Notes under the pieces: generated by a model | The model's database searches: none | The model's input: the letters and a program-made list of their open reading frames with translations, nothing else | Told to the model about the DNA's origin: nothing | Program-made: the position numbers and the translations under genes | Part shown: positions 1-10,628 of the stretch, piece by piece | How positions within the stretch are numbered: the first letter of the stretch is position 1 | How the letters are laid out: every line of letters begins with the position of its first letter | Assembly (NCBI GenBank): GCA_029204225.1 | Contig: CM055110.1 | Coordinates: forward strand, 37,150,116 to 37,214,115 | DNA: 64,000 nucleotides | Direction: 5' to 3' | Origin: Diphasiastrum complanatum | Lineage: Eukaryota > Streptophyta > Lycopodiopsida > Lycopodiales > Lycopodiaceae

Positions 1-114
1 TCCTAGTTTGGAATGCTAATTTTTCAAGGGAGGTTCATGTGTACTTTTCACACGTGTCAGGACATTTCAAACAATGTGAAGGATCTCCTAAGGTGTGTGT
101 GATTGCACATAGAT
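1..114. other. Non-coding edge, possibly LTR-derived
   Basis: No reading frame continues from the neighbouring RNase H. The stretch carries a CACACGTGT palindrome and the string CCTTAGGAGATC (on the minus strand), which recurs near 27160 in another LTR-like region. I infer an LTR or leader fragment; it may also just be the ragged end of the gypsy remnant. Confidence 0.25.
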
Positions 115-408
115 CTATCTCTCACAACATACAAGCAATTCTTGCATCAGCTCACCCCATTGAGCCTTTTGACCCCTAAGGTCTTTTTGATTATAGGAAT
201 ACTTTAATGGTTGGTGATCTGAGCACACTATAAATTGACTACAACATAAATAGTGTCTCAACATCTTCAACACATGCACAACCGCAAAAAGTTTTTTTTC
301 TTGAGTTGTATACCTAGTCTGTGCATCAGATAACTTCTTACTCTCAAAAGCAACTGGCCTCCTCTCATGTAGAAGAAATGCACCAACCGCATAATCACTA
401 GCATCCAC
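115..408 (-). pseudogene. gypsy RNase H fragment
   Basis: The fragment starts D-A-S-D-Y-A-V-G-A with the first catalytic Asp, continues through P-V-A-F-E-S-K-K-L, T-x-x-E-K-K-L-F-A-V-V and C-S-D-H-Q-P-L-K-Y, then runs out at M-Q-E-L-L. The C-terminal part of the domain, integrase and chromodomain are absent. It is one frame away from the RT palm, with the junction at 408-410. Confidence 0.78.
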
Positions 409-409
409 T

Positions 410-1250
410 TTACTGTCTCAAAATCCGCAAGACAGTCCTAAGATGCTTCTTATGCTCTTTGAGTGTTTTACTATAGATGAGTATATCATCTAAAAACACT
501 ACAATAGACTTTCCCAGATATGAACGAAATAAATCATTCATCGTCTGTTGGAAAATGGCCGGAGCGTTAGTTAATCCAAACGGTAACACCAAAAGTTCAT
601 AATGACTAAATCTAGTCCTAAAACTCGTCTTAGATACATCTCTTGGATGAATACGAATCTGACAATAACCACTTCGCAAATCAATTTTAGTAAAATATTT
701 AGCTCCACCCAAACGATCAACTAGGTTGCTCATCCTAGGCAGAGGATACTTGTTCTTAATGGTAACCTTATTCACCCCTTGTAGTCTACGTACATCCAAA
801 AAGTATCGTCCTTCTTATCCTTAAGAAGAACCGACTCTCCCCATGGTGACTTACTATTCAAATGTGACCCATTTGAAGATACTCTTCAATTTGTCGAGTC
901 ACTTTCTCCTCTTCCTTCAGACTAAACTGATACGGTTGTCGGAAGATAGGTTGACTACCCGAAACTAATTCTATCTTATGATCTACTGACCTGGACGAAG
1001 GTAGACCATGCAGAAGTTCACTATGAAAAACATCACCAGACTCTTGCTTTAAATCTGCTAACAACTGTTTCTCTTCATGATCATTATCTAAATTACAATA
1101 CTGACTTCCATCATTCACAATGAAATTGCCATCAATAATTGATTTAGTACTATCATGCACATCTGAAGACTCAGAAACAATTTCACTTAAGCAAGATTTT
1201 AAAACAAAATTGTGAGCTTCATTTATTAATTTCGTCGATGTAATCATCAA
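410..1250 (-). pseudogene. gypsy reverse transcriptase with thumb/connection deletion
   Basis: The N-terminal approach is at 858-1250 (D-H-K-I-E-L-V-S-G, Y-L-Q-M-G-H-I). The palm is at 410-799, with [27 protein letters not shown] and the catalytic F-L-D-D box. A frameshift separates the two parts near 800-857. Directly after the palm the frame ends and the next codons are already RNase H, so the usual roughly 130-residue thumb and connection region is missing, seen here as an internal deletion. Confidence 0.82.
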
Positions 1251-1813
1251 AAATTGAGTTTAGCGTCATCTTCAAAAGTTGATACTGCTTTACCACTAGA
1301 ATCCATGAACTGTAATTCATGCTTTTTAAAATCAATGTGCAAACTATCAGATTCACTAAAGAACCACTCATAGCCTAAAATTACGTCCGATTGGCCCAGG
1401 TTTAGAACATGGAAATTAATTTTCTCAACATGGCCTTGAAGATCCAGCTCCAATTCTAGAACCATTACATCAAAAACTTCAATATCTGCACCTGGCGCAA
1501 GCTTTACCACATATCTATGGTCACTTGGCTTGGTAGGTACCTGGAGTTTCTACACAAGTTGAGAATTAATAAAGTTATGAAAACTGTTTGAATCAAACAA
1601 TACATTCACATCTTTCCCTAACAACTTGCTCCTTACACGAAACAAATTGTGAGAACCAAAAGACAATGTACTGAATTGACATTGACAAGTACTATTAATA
1701 ACATCAATTTCCATTTTACCTACTAGCAAATTAATTGTCGTAAGATTGGATGAGAACTTGTTCTTCAATGGACACTCTTTACCCATATGGCCCGCCTTGC
1801 CACAATTAAAACA
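1247..1813 (-). pseudogene. Zinc knuckle and aspartic protease (RVP_2-like)
   Basis: A CCHC knuckle (C-F-N-C-G-K-A-G-H-M-G-K-E-C) lies at 1772-1813, followed by a protease with L-F-D-S-N-S-F-H-N-F-I. Here the catalytic D-S/T-G triad is changed to D-S-N. The distal half, in another frame at 1247-1510, has V-I-L-G-Y-E-W, matching the second conserved block of RVP_2 proteases. The frame break and the altered triad mean no active protease. In the family this enzyme cleaves the Gag-Pol polyprotein. Confidence 0.75.
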
Positions 1814-2159
1814 TAACCCTTGTTTAAAGGCATCTCTGACTGATGACTTAGGTTTTTTTCTTCAATTTCTTCCCTGATTTGGGTTTATGATAAGCCATTC
1901 CTTCAAGTTCATCAAAAAACTTTTTTGACTTCTTCCGCGGTAGAAAATTTGTTGAGCCTTTTTTTTGCCCCTGTTTCCTAGAAGCTACCACCGTCTAATC
2001 TTACACTTGTGCTATTTGAATGGCATTCTCCAACGAGTTCAAAGAATTGTGCTTGCATTCATTTTGAAAGTCTGTTGGCAACCCATTCACAAATTGCCAC
2101 TTTACATACTTTTTTGGAAAACGCGACACTTTAATCAGAAGGTCTATGAACTCTTGAAC

Positions 2160-2498
2160 CTATGTGGCCAAATTGCGTGACTCCATTTTGAGCTCAACGA
2201 AATGCCGGTACGAGTCCCTCTCATCCATAGTCATAAATGCTTTCAAGAACACCTCCCGAAAAGCATCCCAAGTGATTGGCTTAAGATCCAGGTCTCGCCA
2301 CCATGACATGGCTTTATCTTCCAAAAACATTAGTACCGAAGAAATTCTCTTCTCCTCAAGTACTCCATGCAGACCCGTTCCACCTGTTAATCCATGATTC
2401 CATTTCTGCGGCTGCTTAAACTTCTTGTCCACCGAAAAAACTTCTGGTTGAAATTCTAAGTGTGACGATACCAATAAAACATCCCCCAAGAACACCAA
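2160..2498 (-). pseudogene. gag fragment (retrotransposon gag domain)
   Basis: About 112 codons match the retrotransposon gag pattern: an acidic linker, then A-x-S-W-W-R-D-L and W-D-A-F-R-E-V-F-L-K-A-F. Further downstream on the same strand (about 1965-2160) a shifted frame keeps a gag-like C-terminal stretch with N-G-L-P-T-D-F. The capsid-like N-terminus is incomplete and there is no convincing original start, so the annotated start is only the first Met of the open stretch. Confidence 0.75.
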
Positions 2499-2944
2499 TC
2501 AGGATTGAGCACCAAGAACACAATAAGAGAGTGTAGTGGTCGAAACCGTCCCAACCAAACCTAGATTGTCCGATCTAGCCCCTGAGCACTAGGGAGTATG
2601 GCAAATCACAACGACAATAAGCACTTACCAATCTAAAAACATAAAGTTAGCAGACTCTCAATGATCTCTATGGACATGGGTGAGGGTATATATAGAGAGT
2701 AGCACCCACCCTGTCTGCCCATGCACCAAATCCACATGTAAGCGTGCTATCAACCCATGTCTAGCTCCCATGCATGTCCACTGCATGTAGGTACCCCTAA
2801 CCCATAATAGCATAGACCCATGCATAGACACAGTGCATGTACATCCTATCCCATACTAGGATGCAGCACACATGCCTATACTGCATGTAGGCATAGCCCA
2901 TGGTCCTACTCAGCTATTATCTGAATTAGGCATGGCCCCTACAT
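2499..2944. other. Non-coding stretch with TGCATGTA-rich repeats
   Basis: No reading frame is supported. A TATATATAGAGAG string at about 2690 and many short GCATGTA/CCCATGCAT repeats lie between the gypsy gag and the copia remnant. This could be the leader or LTR of the gypsy element. No primer-binding site was recognised. Confidence 0.3.
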
Positions 2945-3923
2945 CTAAGACAGCCCCCCAATGGTACAAACTCCCATTAGGGCCATAATCGATATCTCCT
3001 TGTTTTGCACTTTCTCTCTCAAATAGTGATATCTGATTTTGATATGCTTGCTTCGAGAATGAAATCTCGGATTGAGAGAGAGAGCTATGGTGCTTTGATT
3101 GTCACAAAGGATGGTCATTGGATGTGACCTGCACGGTCGATTTTTGCTAGCAGGTGCCTCAGCCAGATTGCCTCCTTGGTAGCATTCGTGGCAGCAATGT
3201 ATTCTGATTCGGTTGATGACAATGCTACTGAGGTCTACTTTTGGTTGTTCCAAGAAATTGGGCCTTGATTGTATAAAAATACAAAATCCAGAAGTAGGCT
3301 TCTGGTATTGATATGGACTGCCCAATCCACATTTGTGTATCCTTCAAATATGTTGGTAGATTGGCTGCCTCCATAACAGATGCTAAGATGTTTTGTTGTC
3401 TGGATGTACTTCATGACTTTTGTGAGTGCTTTCTAATGGATTAGACCTAGATTTGATAGGAACTGGCTGAGTGAACTGATCAAATATACAATGTCAAGTT
3501 GAGTGTAGATCATTGCATACATCAGTGAGCCAATAATGGAGTGAAATGAATATTGCTTTGATCTTCTATAACCAGGCTCTGGGTGACTGGTTCAGCCCGT
3601 AGAGTGGCTTGTGGACTTGTATACAAGGTGCTGACGCTTGCTGTTGAGTTCGTATCCCTATGGTTGCGTCATATAGATTTTTAATTCGATGGTTTCATTG
3701 AGGAAAGCAGTCTTCACATTCATCTGGTGAACTTCAAGATCTGTTGCGGCTGCAAAGGAGAGGAGTAGGCTGATCGAAGCATGTTTGACGACTGGGCTGA
3801 AGGCTTCTGAATAATCCAGATCTAGAATTTGGGAAAAGCCTTTGGTGACTAGTCTGGCCTTGTAATGATTGTCTTCCTTCAGTGTCATACTTTGCCTTGA
3901 ATATCCATTTGCATGAAATTGGT
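2945..3923 (-). mobile_element. Copia remnant I (RT to RNase H), internally deleted
   Basis: The minus strand holds the copia RT start (P-I-S-C-K-W-I-F-K, A-R-L-V-T-K-G-F-S-Q, Q-M-N-V-K-T-A-F-L-N) at about 3658-3923. Next come C-K-L-H-K-like codons and L-Y-G-L-N-Q-S-P-R-A-W-L near 3560-3620, which pass directly into H-S-I-I-G-S-L-M-Y-A-M. The region with the catalytic Y-V-D-D box is therefore deleted. RNase H follows to 2945 with S-S-T-E-S-E-Y-I-A-A and C-D-N-Q-S-T-I-A-L in shifted frames. The 5' side is cut by the gypsy A LTR at 3923/3924. Confidence 0.8.
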
Positions 3924-5192
3924 TGTGATGCCACCTTATTGTTAAAAATTGAATATCAACATAAATATGGCATGATATACTCGAAAATGAAGATATGAGC
4001 TGATTAAGTATAAATCATGAAGAGGCCTAAAGTCATTTTTCGGGAATATATCTCCTAAGTACTTGCCTTGTAATTAAGGGCAAAACCTTTAATAAAAAAC
4101 ACATTACCTTGGATAACCTTTACTAGGTCGTCCACACGAAACGATTAGATATGAAAAGACATGTTAAACTAGAGTAACTTTAACTCATAGTTAAGTATAC
4201 CTTTCATGGTATAATTGAACGTATTTTCAGTATAATTGTTAACTAGACCCTTTCGCGAGAGTGACGCACCTGTTGTTTTAGAGGTGTGTTTGTTCGTCCC
4301 GTAGAACATATATTGATCTCACATTTTAGTCTCAATCATCGAGAGAGAAGAGTTTATGCATATGTAAGAGATTGAAGAAGTGAATAGAGTTCTGTGAGTT
4401 ATTCTCTCTTATCTCTGTTCTCCGCACTACTAAGTGTGAGTGATCTTGAGTCTGCTAACAATCTCTAATGCATTACATGAATTACTCTCTAATCAGACAG
4501 ACTCTTTAGTGCATTACAGTCATTTGCTATGTATCCGTAAAGCATGCTCTAAAGAACTATCTTAAAACCAACTTATTCGTTTGTCGCGAATACTTTCTTT
4601 TCGGCACTCGAATAACGACTATCTTTGGTTCAGTCTAGCACGATCATTGAATAAAGTTGTATGCATACATATGAGAGGACAGTCCATGTCTGAAGAATTG
4701 AGTCTTTGATCTGTTTTCCTGATTGGCATTGACATAAGTTTCTAACGTGTTCTAAAACCATTCGTGTTCTTTAACCATCAATTTGGACTTTAGTTGTTGA
4801 GGACTTCTGTCTAGAAATGAATAGTTCACGAATGCGATTAATTAATTGTCTACACAATCGTAAATACATCGAACAACTCTCGACTCTTGTTGATACCTTA
4901 ATCAGCCAGAGTGTAGTACTACTGTACTACTCTGATAACATCTCATCTATAGAACACGTTTCATTCGATTTGATAGAGGCTAGATTGTTGTTCTGAAATT
5001 ATTAACATTACATTTCCCAAACCATAAGTAATATTGGTTACTTTTTAATGTCTGTTGACAACCAGGATAACACTCGAAACCACTTGCCATAATTGTATCA
5101 AATACATAACTTTCTAATGTTGTCCTCTATGAGAATGGCATTATTTACTATAAAATCTTATTAACCTTGTTGGTATAGTACGACATATACCA
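3924..5192 (+). repeat. Gypsy A 5' LTR
   Basis: The LTR starts TGTGATGCCACC and ends ATATACCA just before the primer-binding site. The same sequence appears inverted at 43935-45186 (gypsy B) with nearly equal length, which fixes both borders. Fragments also occur at 37084-37262 and a stub at 40881-40898. LTRs carry the promoter and polyadenylation signals; no unambiguous TATA box was assigned. Confidence 0.85.
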
Positions 5193-5197
5193 ATTTT

Positions 5198-5215
5198 TGG
5201 CGCCATTGCCGGGGA
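5198..5215 (+). other. Primer-binding site, tRNA-Asp type
   Basis: TGGCGCCATTGCCGGGGA is complementary to the 3' end of plant tRNA-Asp with one mismatch (A for G at position 8). It lies 5 bases after the LTR. tRNA-Asp priming is characteristic of Athila/Tat gypsy elements. Confidence 0.85.
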
Positions 5216-5405
5216 TAGTTTAGGAAAGTTATAAGAAATCTGACAAATCCATCTCCATCTCTAGTGTATGTAAGATAGAGAATCCAGATTAGAACGATAC
5301 CATAAGCTTAGAGAGAAATTTTTACAAAGACAAAGTGAGAATACTAGTCGAAGAAATCTAGATGAAATCACTGCTCAGTTATTTGAACTCCTAATTAGCT
5401 TCGGT

Positions 5406-7139
5406 ATGGAGGGGCCTGCTGCATGTTGCACTTCTATATCAAAAATTAAATACGATTATTTTAAAGGGACTTCTTTCGACGATGCAGATAGCTATGTCTC
5501 ACAATTCGAGTCAATCACTAATGCGAATAATGAAGGTACTGACGTAAACAAACTACGAATCTTCCCTGGTCTACTAAAAAAGCAAGCGCGCATCTGGTAC
5601 AGTCAAGTTGAACCAGTTCAGAGAAATTGACTACAAATAAAAAATTCTCGGACATCTGAACAATGTTCAGAAGAAGAGTAAATAATCCCTTTGCAAATAT
5701 ACACGAAAGGTTAAAAATCTCATAGGAAAACTAACCGGTGTATATCCCATTGATATGCAGATCGAATGGTTTTTGGCTGGGTTACCACCAAAGATTGATC
5801 GGTATTGCAGACAAGGGGACATGACCTCCTTAGCAGCAGTAATAGCTAGTGCCAAAAATTTTGAGACCTCAAAACTAGCACGGAAGCGACGATCAACTAA
5901 CAAATCCCGGAAGTCGAAGATTGATTCTAGTGACAGCGATGATGATTCAGATTCTGATTCAAGTACTAGTTCTTCAAGCTCGGAATCTGAAAGCAGCGAT
6001 TCATCATAATCAAAAGCTGGCAAAAGAGAGAGAAAGAATAAACGATGAACTAAACAAAAGGATGACACGAAAGTTGTCGAGGATACGTCGTCAACTTCTA
6101 AAGTTGAAAAGCTTTGGAAGAGTAATATGGCTGATCTTAATTAAAAGTTTAATGACTTGAAAGTGTAGATCTATGAAGTTGTAGATAAAAGACCGAAAGC
6201 GTCTTCTTCCAACTCAGGAATGCGGTGCACGAAATGTGGAACTTCAAGACACACCAAGGAAGACTGCACCATTGTGAATGTCAAATACATTGAAGATCCT
6301 GCCCAGGAGGTACTTTTTATTTTTCAAAATGATGCGACTACTAACTATGTTCAGGGTACTATAGCATCAGCCCAGCAAGATAGACCCAAGTTCGCACCAA
6401 GAAGACATAATCCTCCTAAATTTGTTGGACGAGCGAAGTCTCAAACCGTGACTAAACTAGTGTCAGGCAACTGCTATAACTGTGGAGAGCCGGGACATGA
6501 CTATCCTCAGCCGCGAAAGCCGATTGGTTATGTACCGTTATGCTCAAACTGTAGAGAGCCTGGTCACAAGTATCCTGACTGCCCTCAGCCACAGAAGTCG
6601 TGACCCAAATATTAGTATGTCGCAACACCAGCTGCTGCAGATTCGAAAGCGAAAGCTTCCACTGATGCTGTTGTGCAGAGAATTGACGTTATTGAAAAAA
6701 AATTGGCGAAGACAGAAGATCAATCCTAGCTAAGTGACATGGAGAAGATATTTAAAGTCACAACGAGAAGCAAAAGCTCCTCGAAACCTGACCAAAAATC
6801 TTTGACGAAGCGCAGAAAATCCTCGAAGAAGAAATCTTCCAGCAAGATGACGAATAAATCTACGACTAAAGAAAATCTCAAAGATGACCCCGACTATGAC
6901 CGCGATGCTGCGAAGTTGTTTGCAAAAGATATCTTATCAGAGGCAAAAGAAATTATCAACGCTGAACTTCAGTCAACTGCTGCAGAGAAGGTGGTCACTT
7001 TCGAGGAAGGGGACGACGAAATCACAAAGACAAAATTTTCTAGTGCTGTTATCGATAAGCCAATCTCGAAATCGAAGACGAAAGACTATGATATCGTAAC
7101 TGATATTGGATCACTTCGTCCGAATATTACTTTTGAGTA
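5406..7139 (+). pseudogene. Gypsy A gag (broken) with CCHC knuckles
   Basis: The frame begins M-E-G-P-A-A and holds Y-F-K-G-T-S-F-D-D-A-D-S-Y-V-S-Q-F-E and A-R-I-W-Y-S-Q, the capsid-like gag segment. It then breaks (5630) and resumes at 5755 with W-F-L-A-G-L-P-P-K-I-D, a basic stretch and a Ser/Asp-rich acidic run. At 6220-6603 three zinc knuckles follow: C-T-K-C-x4-H-x4-C, a second one whose last Cys is lost (G-H-D-Y-P-Q-P), and C-S-N-C-x4-H-x4-C. A Lys/Ser-rich linker continues to 7139. Gypsy B retains a diverged copy of the N-terminal part. Confidence 0.75.
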
Positions 7140-7173
7140 GTTGCTGGAAGATAACACTTATTACAGAAAGCAA

Positions 7174-7370
7174 CTAAAAGGTCTTTCTGCACTGAAAAAG
7201 AAGAAAAAAATTTCTTTGCCAGATGCCGATGTTCTGCCTATTGATTAAGGTGATCTCGGTGCACCTAAAATTGATATTACCATTGTGGGATGCCTGATAG
7301 AAAAAGTGCCAATTGGCTCTGGTTCCAACGTGAACATAATAACAGAAGATACAGCTCAATAGAAGGTATC
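7174..7370 (+). pseudogene. Gypsy A retropepsin fragment
   Basis: In the frame around 7265-7350 one reads I-D-I-T-I-V-G-C-L-I-E-K-V-P-I-G-S-G-S-N-V-N-I-I. The spacing and flanks match the retropepsin active-site loop, but the catalytic Asp before S-G-S is Gly here (GGC). An in-frame stop follows. The fragment lies directly upstream of RT as in Athila elements. Active protease is not expected. Confidence 0.6.
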
Positions 7371-8560
7371 ATATTATCAGATTCTACTGAACTAGTTGAA
7401 CTTGCACCTGGCAGATTTGTGCATGTTTCAAAGTCACTTGGAGAATCGGAGTTAGCGGAATTCACTGAACTATTGAAGGAGTATCAAGATGTTTTTGTCT
7501 GGTCGCTCGACGATTTGAAGGGTATACCTATAGAATTCGGAGAGCACCGTATTGATCTTAAGGAAGATGTTGTACCTGTTCGACAGAGACAGTATCGTCT
7601 CAATCCTAAGTACTCTCTCATGGTTAAGGACAAACTCAACAAACACCTTAAGGTAGGTATAATCTATCTCGTCTTAAGCAGTGAATGGGTTTCACCCATT
7701 GTTGTCATCCCAAAGAAGAAGACTGGCAAAATACGAATATGCCAGGATTTCCGCAAACTCAATGCTGCCACAAGGAAGGATCATCATCCTCTGCCCTTCA
7801 CTGATTCCATCTTAGATCAGGTTGCTGGTTAGGAGCGTTACAATTTCTGTGACGATTTTTCTAGTTATAATCAGGTTGGAGTGCGGAAGGAGGATCGTTC
7901 AAAGACCTTCACTACGAATTGGGGCACTTATGCCTACAACAAAATGCTTTTTGGTCTTTGTAACGCTCCAGCTACTTTTCAGCGAATCATGATGTTAATT
8001 TTCGCTGCCTTCCTAAGAACTTTTCTTGAAATATTTATTGATGATTTCTGTGTATATAGTGATATAAAGACACATCTACAAAAGCTAAAACTAACATTGC
8101 AACGGTGTCGAGATACTTGTTTATCTCTTCATCCAGAGAAATGTTTTTTCAGTATGAAAGAAGGGATATTACTTGGACACAGAATATCTAACAGAGAAAT
8201 ATAAGTCGACAAAGATAACGTCGAGCTTATAAAGAATCTCCAAATACCAACCAATCTATGTGAACTAGGAGCTTTCTTAGGACATGTCGGCTATTATAAG
8301 AGATTTATTTAAAATCATGCTTCTATTGTTGTCTCTCTTACACATCTATTGAAGAAACAAGTGGAATACTTGTGGACGAATGAACAGCAGAAAGCATTTG
8401 AAGAACTTAAGCAAAGATTGATCAATGCTCCTATTCTGAGGTCACCCAACTGGGATATTTTATTTCATAGTTATGTGGATGTTTTTGCATTTGCTATTGG
8501 CGTCTGTCTAAGCCAGAAGGACGACCAAAAAAAATATCATCTCATTTACTATGCGAGTTG
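7290..8560 (+). pseudogene. Gypsy A reverse transcriptase
   Basis: One frame runs from about 7290 to 8204 with a single in-frame TAG at 7830-7832. Blocks in order are V-R-Q-R-Q-Y-R-L-N-P, W-V-S-P-I-V-V-I-P-K-K, R-I-C-Q-D-F-R-K-L-N, D-H-H-P-L-P-F, F-G-L-C-N-A-P-A-T-F-Q and F-I-D-D-F-C (the catalytic D-D pair). The thumb/connection, about 8210-8560, is frame-shifted but includes F-L-G-H-V-G-Y-Y-K-R-F-I and W-T-N-E-Q-Q-K-A-F-E-E-L. Nonetheless the RT core is largely preserved. Confidence 0.85.
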
Positions 8561-8860
8561 ACAGCTCAGTGCATTAGAAAATAATTATTCGGTTACAGAA
8601 AGGAAAGCACTTGGTGATTTTCACTGTTAAAAAATTTCGGCATTATTTGCTGGGATATACATTTATTTTTCATGTTGATGACTATGCTCTTAAGTATCTT
8701 GTAAATAAACCAGATCTATCAGGACGAATTGCTTGATGGGTTCTACTTCTGCAGGAATTCACTTATCAAGTAGAGCTTCATCAAGGAAAATATCATACAA
8801 ATGCTGATTATCTTTCACAACTCAACACGAGAAAAATTGAAGAATCTATTAATGATGATT
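8440..8860 (+). pseudogene. Gypsy A RNase H (degraded)
   Basis: After the connection, H-S-Y-V-D-V-F-A-F-A-I-G-V-C-L-S-Q corresponds to the first RNase H strand (normally T-D-A-S-x-x-A-I-G), followed by L-S-A-L-E-N-N-Y-S-V-T-E-R-K-A-L across an in-frame stop. Further stops interrupt the rest. The stretch to 8860 keeps H-Q-G-K-Y-H-T-N-A-D-Y-L-S, the usual linker leading to integrase. Confidence 0.6.
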
Positions 8861-9029
8861 TTTCAGACGAACATTTATTCGAGATTTCATCTACAAATTT
8901 GCTATATTCTGATATTATTATTTATCTCGAAGATCAGATATATCCAGATGGTTACGATTCACCTTATACGATTATCAACAATATCTTGTACAAGCTTGGT
9001 GCAGATCATCAGCTTTGAAGATGTCTCAA

Positions 9030-10112
9030 AACTGAAGACCTTAAAAAGGTCGTTAAAGCCTTACACTCTGAAGATGCTGGTGGACATTTTGCTTTGAAAA
9101 ATACTATTAATAAGATATTGACTGCCAAGTATTGGTGGCCCACAATGTTCAAGGATGTATCAAATTTTATTCGTTCATGTCATCCATGCCAGAGATTTGG
9201 TAAGCCTACAAAGCAATGAATTTGCCATTGACACCAATCCTGCCTCTTGCACCATTTGAAAAGTGGGGGATTGACTTTGTCGGTCCAATCAAACCTGTGA
9301 CTCGACATACGAAATGTCGGTATATTCTAGTTGCAACGGATTATGCTACAAAGAACATTGAAGCAGAGGCGACGAAACGAAACGATGCGAAAACTGTCGT
9401 CGCGTTATTTTTCAAAAGTATAATCACAAGATATGGTTGTCCACTTGAACTAGTAAGTGACCGAGGTACATATTTTCTAAATGATACGATATGGTTGCTG
9501 ACAAAATATTTTCTAATCAAACATAGAAAAACTACACCGTATAATTCAAAAGCAAATGGGTTGACAGAAAGAGCTAATGGAATTTTATGTAAGATCCTGA
9601 ACAAAATTACTATCGCACATGCAATGGATCGTGATCATAAACTACCATCAGTTCTCTGGGCTTATTGCAATACAGAGAAAATCACGATGAAGCAGACACC
9701 ATATTTTCTTACGTATGGTATGCATCCTATTTTGCCAATTGAATTTGAGGTGAAAACTTTTCGTATTCAAGCTCAACGAATAGATGCAGAATGTATAAAC
9801 GAAAGGTTGACGAATATTGAAGAACTAGCTGAAGCTCGTGAGAAATCACAAAAATTAACGAAGGAAATCCAGAAACAAAGAAAGAAGAAGTACGACAGTC
9901 ATATTAAGAAATGTAATCTTAAAGCTGATGACTTTGCACTGATATATGAGAGTCGACATCAAAAGTTCCCTAGAAAACTCCATATGAGATGGCTTGGACC
10001 GTATAAAGTCATAGAGGTGTTTGAGAATGGTTCTGTACAGCTTCAATCACTTGAAGGTGAATTGCTACCTACACATATTAATGGGTCCAGACTGAAGAAA
10101 TACCACCTTTGA
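9030..10112 (+). pseudogene. Gypsy A integrase
   Basis: The HHCC zinc finger (A-L-H-S-E-D-A-G-G-H-F, Y-W-W-P-T-M-F, S-C-H-P-C-Q-R-F-G) lies at about 9030-9218 and ends in a TGA. The core and C-terminus are open from 9216 to 10112. The D-D-E residues sit in G-I-D-F-V-G-P, V-S-D-R-G-T-Y-F and G-L-T-E-R-A-N-G. The C-terminal SH3-like part has L-G-P-Y-K-V-I-E-V-F-E-N-G-S-V-Q-L. No chromodomain follows. Only the finger/core break prevents a full-length protein. Confidence 0.88.
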
Positions 10113-10628
10113 CCAAAAAAATATTTTAATTCTTATTATTTTCTAGTATTTTTCTAATATATTTTGCGACTTTTCTTTTATCTTCTCGAGATTTTTTTGC
10201 GACACTAAATTTGTTAATCAAATTTTCGTGATTCATTTTCGAAAATTTTTCTAGAATCTTTTCTAGCATTTTCTCCATTTTTTCGAGAAATTTTCTAGTA
10301 TGTTGCTAAAATTTTCTAGAAATTTTCGTGAGTTTCTGTATCATTGTTTTTTTAGAATTCTGCGAGAAAGTTTCGTAAAACTTTCTAGAATATTTCTAGC
10401 ATATTTTCGAGAATCTCTCAAGAATCTCTCGACCTACTTTTTGTATTCCTCCATTAAAGATGATGGCCACGTGATCATCATTTTTCACATGTGTGTACGC
10501 TCACATATCAAAACAAATATTGTTTTTTTTTATTAATTTTTTGTTCTTTTCACAAACGGTCTTCCGTCATTAAATATCGATCTATCAAATTATAGTTTCA
10601 AACACTGAGCCATGCATGTCCTCCATAA
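10113..10628 (+). other. Non-coding spacer between pol and accessory gene
   Basis: AT-rich DNA with many dispersed TTTTCTAGAA(A/T)TTTTCG-like and TTTCGAGA strings. No gene is supported. Its role as a subgenomic promoter or leader for the accessory gene is possible but not shown. Confidence 0.4.

Larger units (their letters stand above)
115..2498 (-). mobile_element. Decayed Ty3/gypsy element, chromovirus-like
   Basis: On the minus strand the domains run gag, CCHC zinc knuckle, aspartic protease, reverse transcriptase, RNase H, which is the order of a Ty3/gypsy element. No integrase or LTR is recognisable and the sequence stops inside RNase H. Several frame changes and a missing RT-RNase H connection show it is an old, non-functional remnant. 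Lineage is inferred from the RT block (motif [10 protein letters not shown]) and the RVP_2-type protease, which look chromovirus-like rather than Athila-like. Confidence 0.8.

Noticed and set aside
5667-6068. 133-codon minus frame
   Set aside because: Antisense to the acidic Ser/Asp run of gypsy A gag, which gives Leu/Ser-rich shadows.
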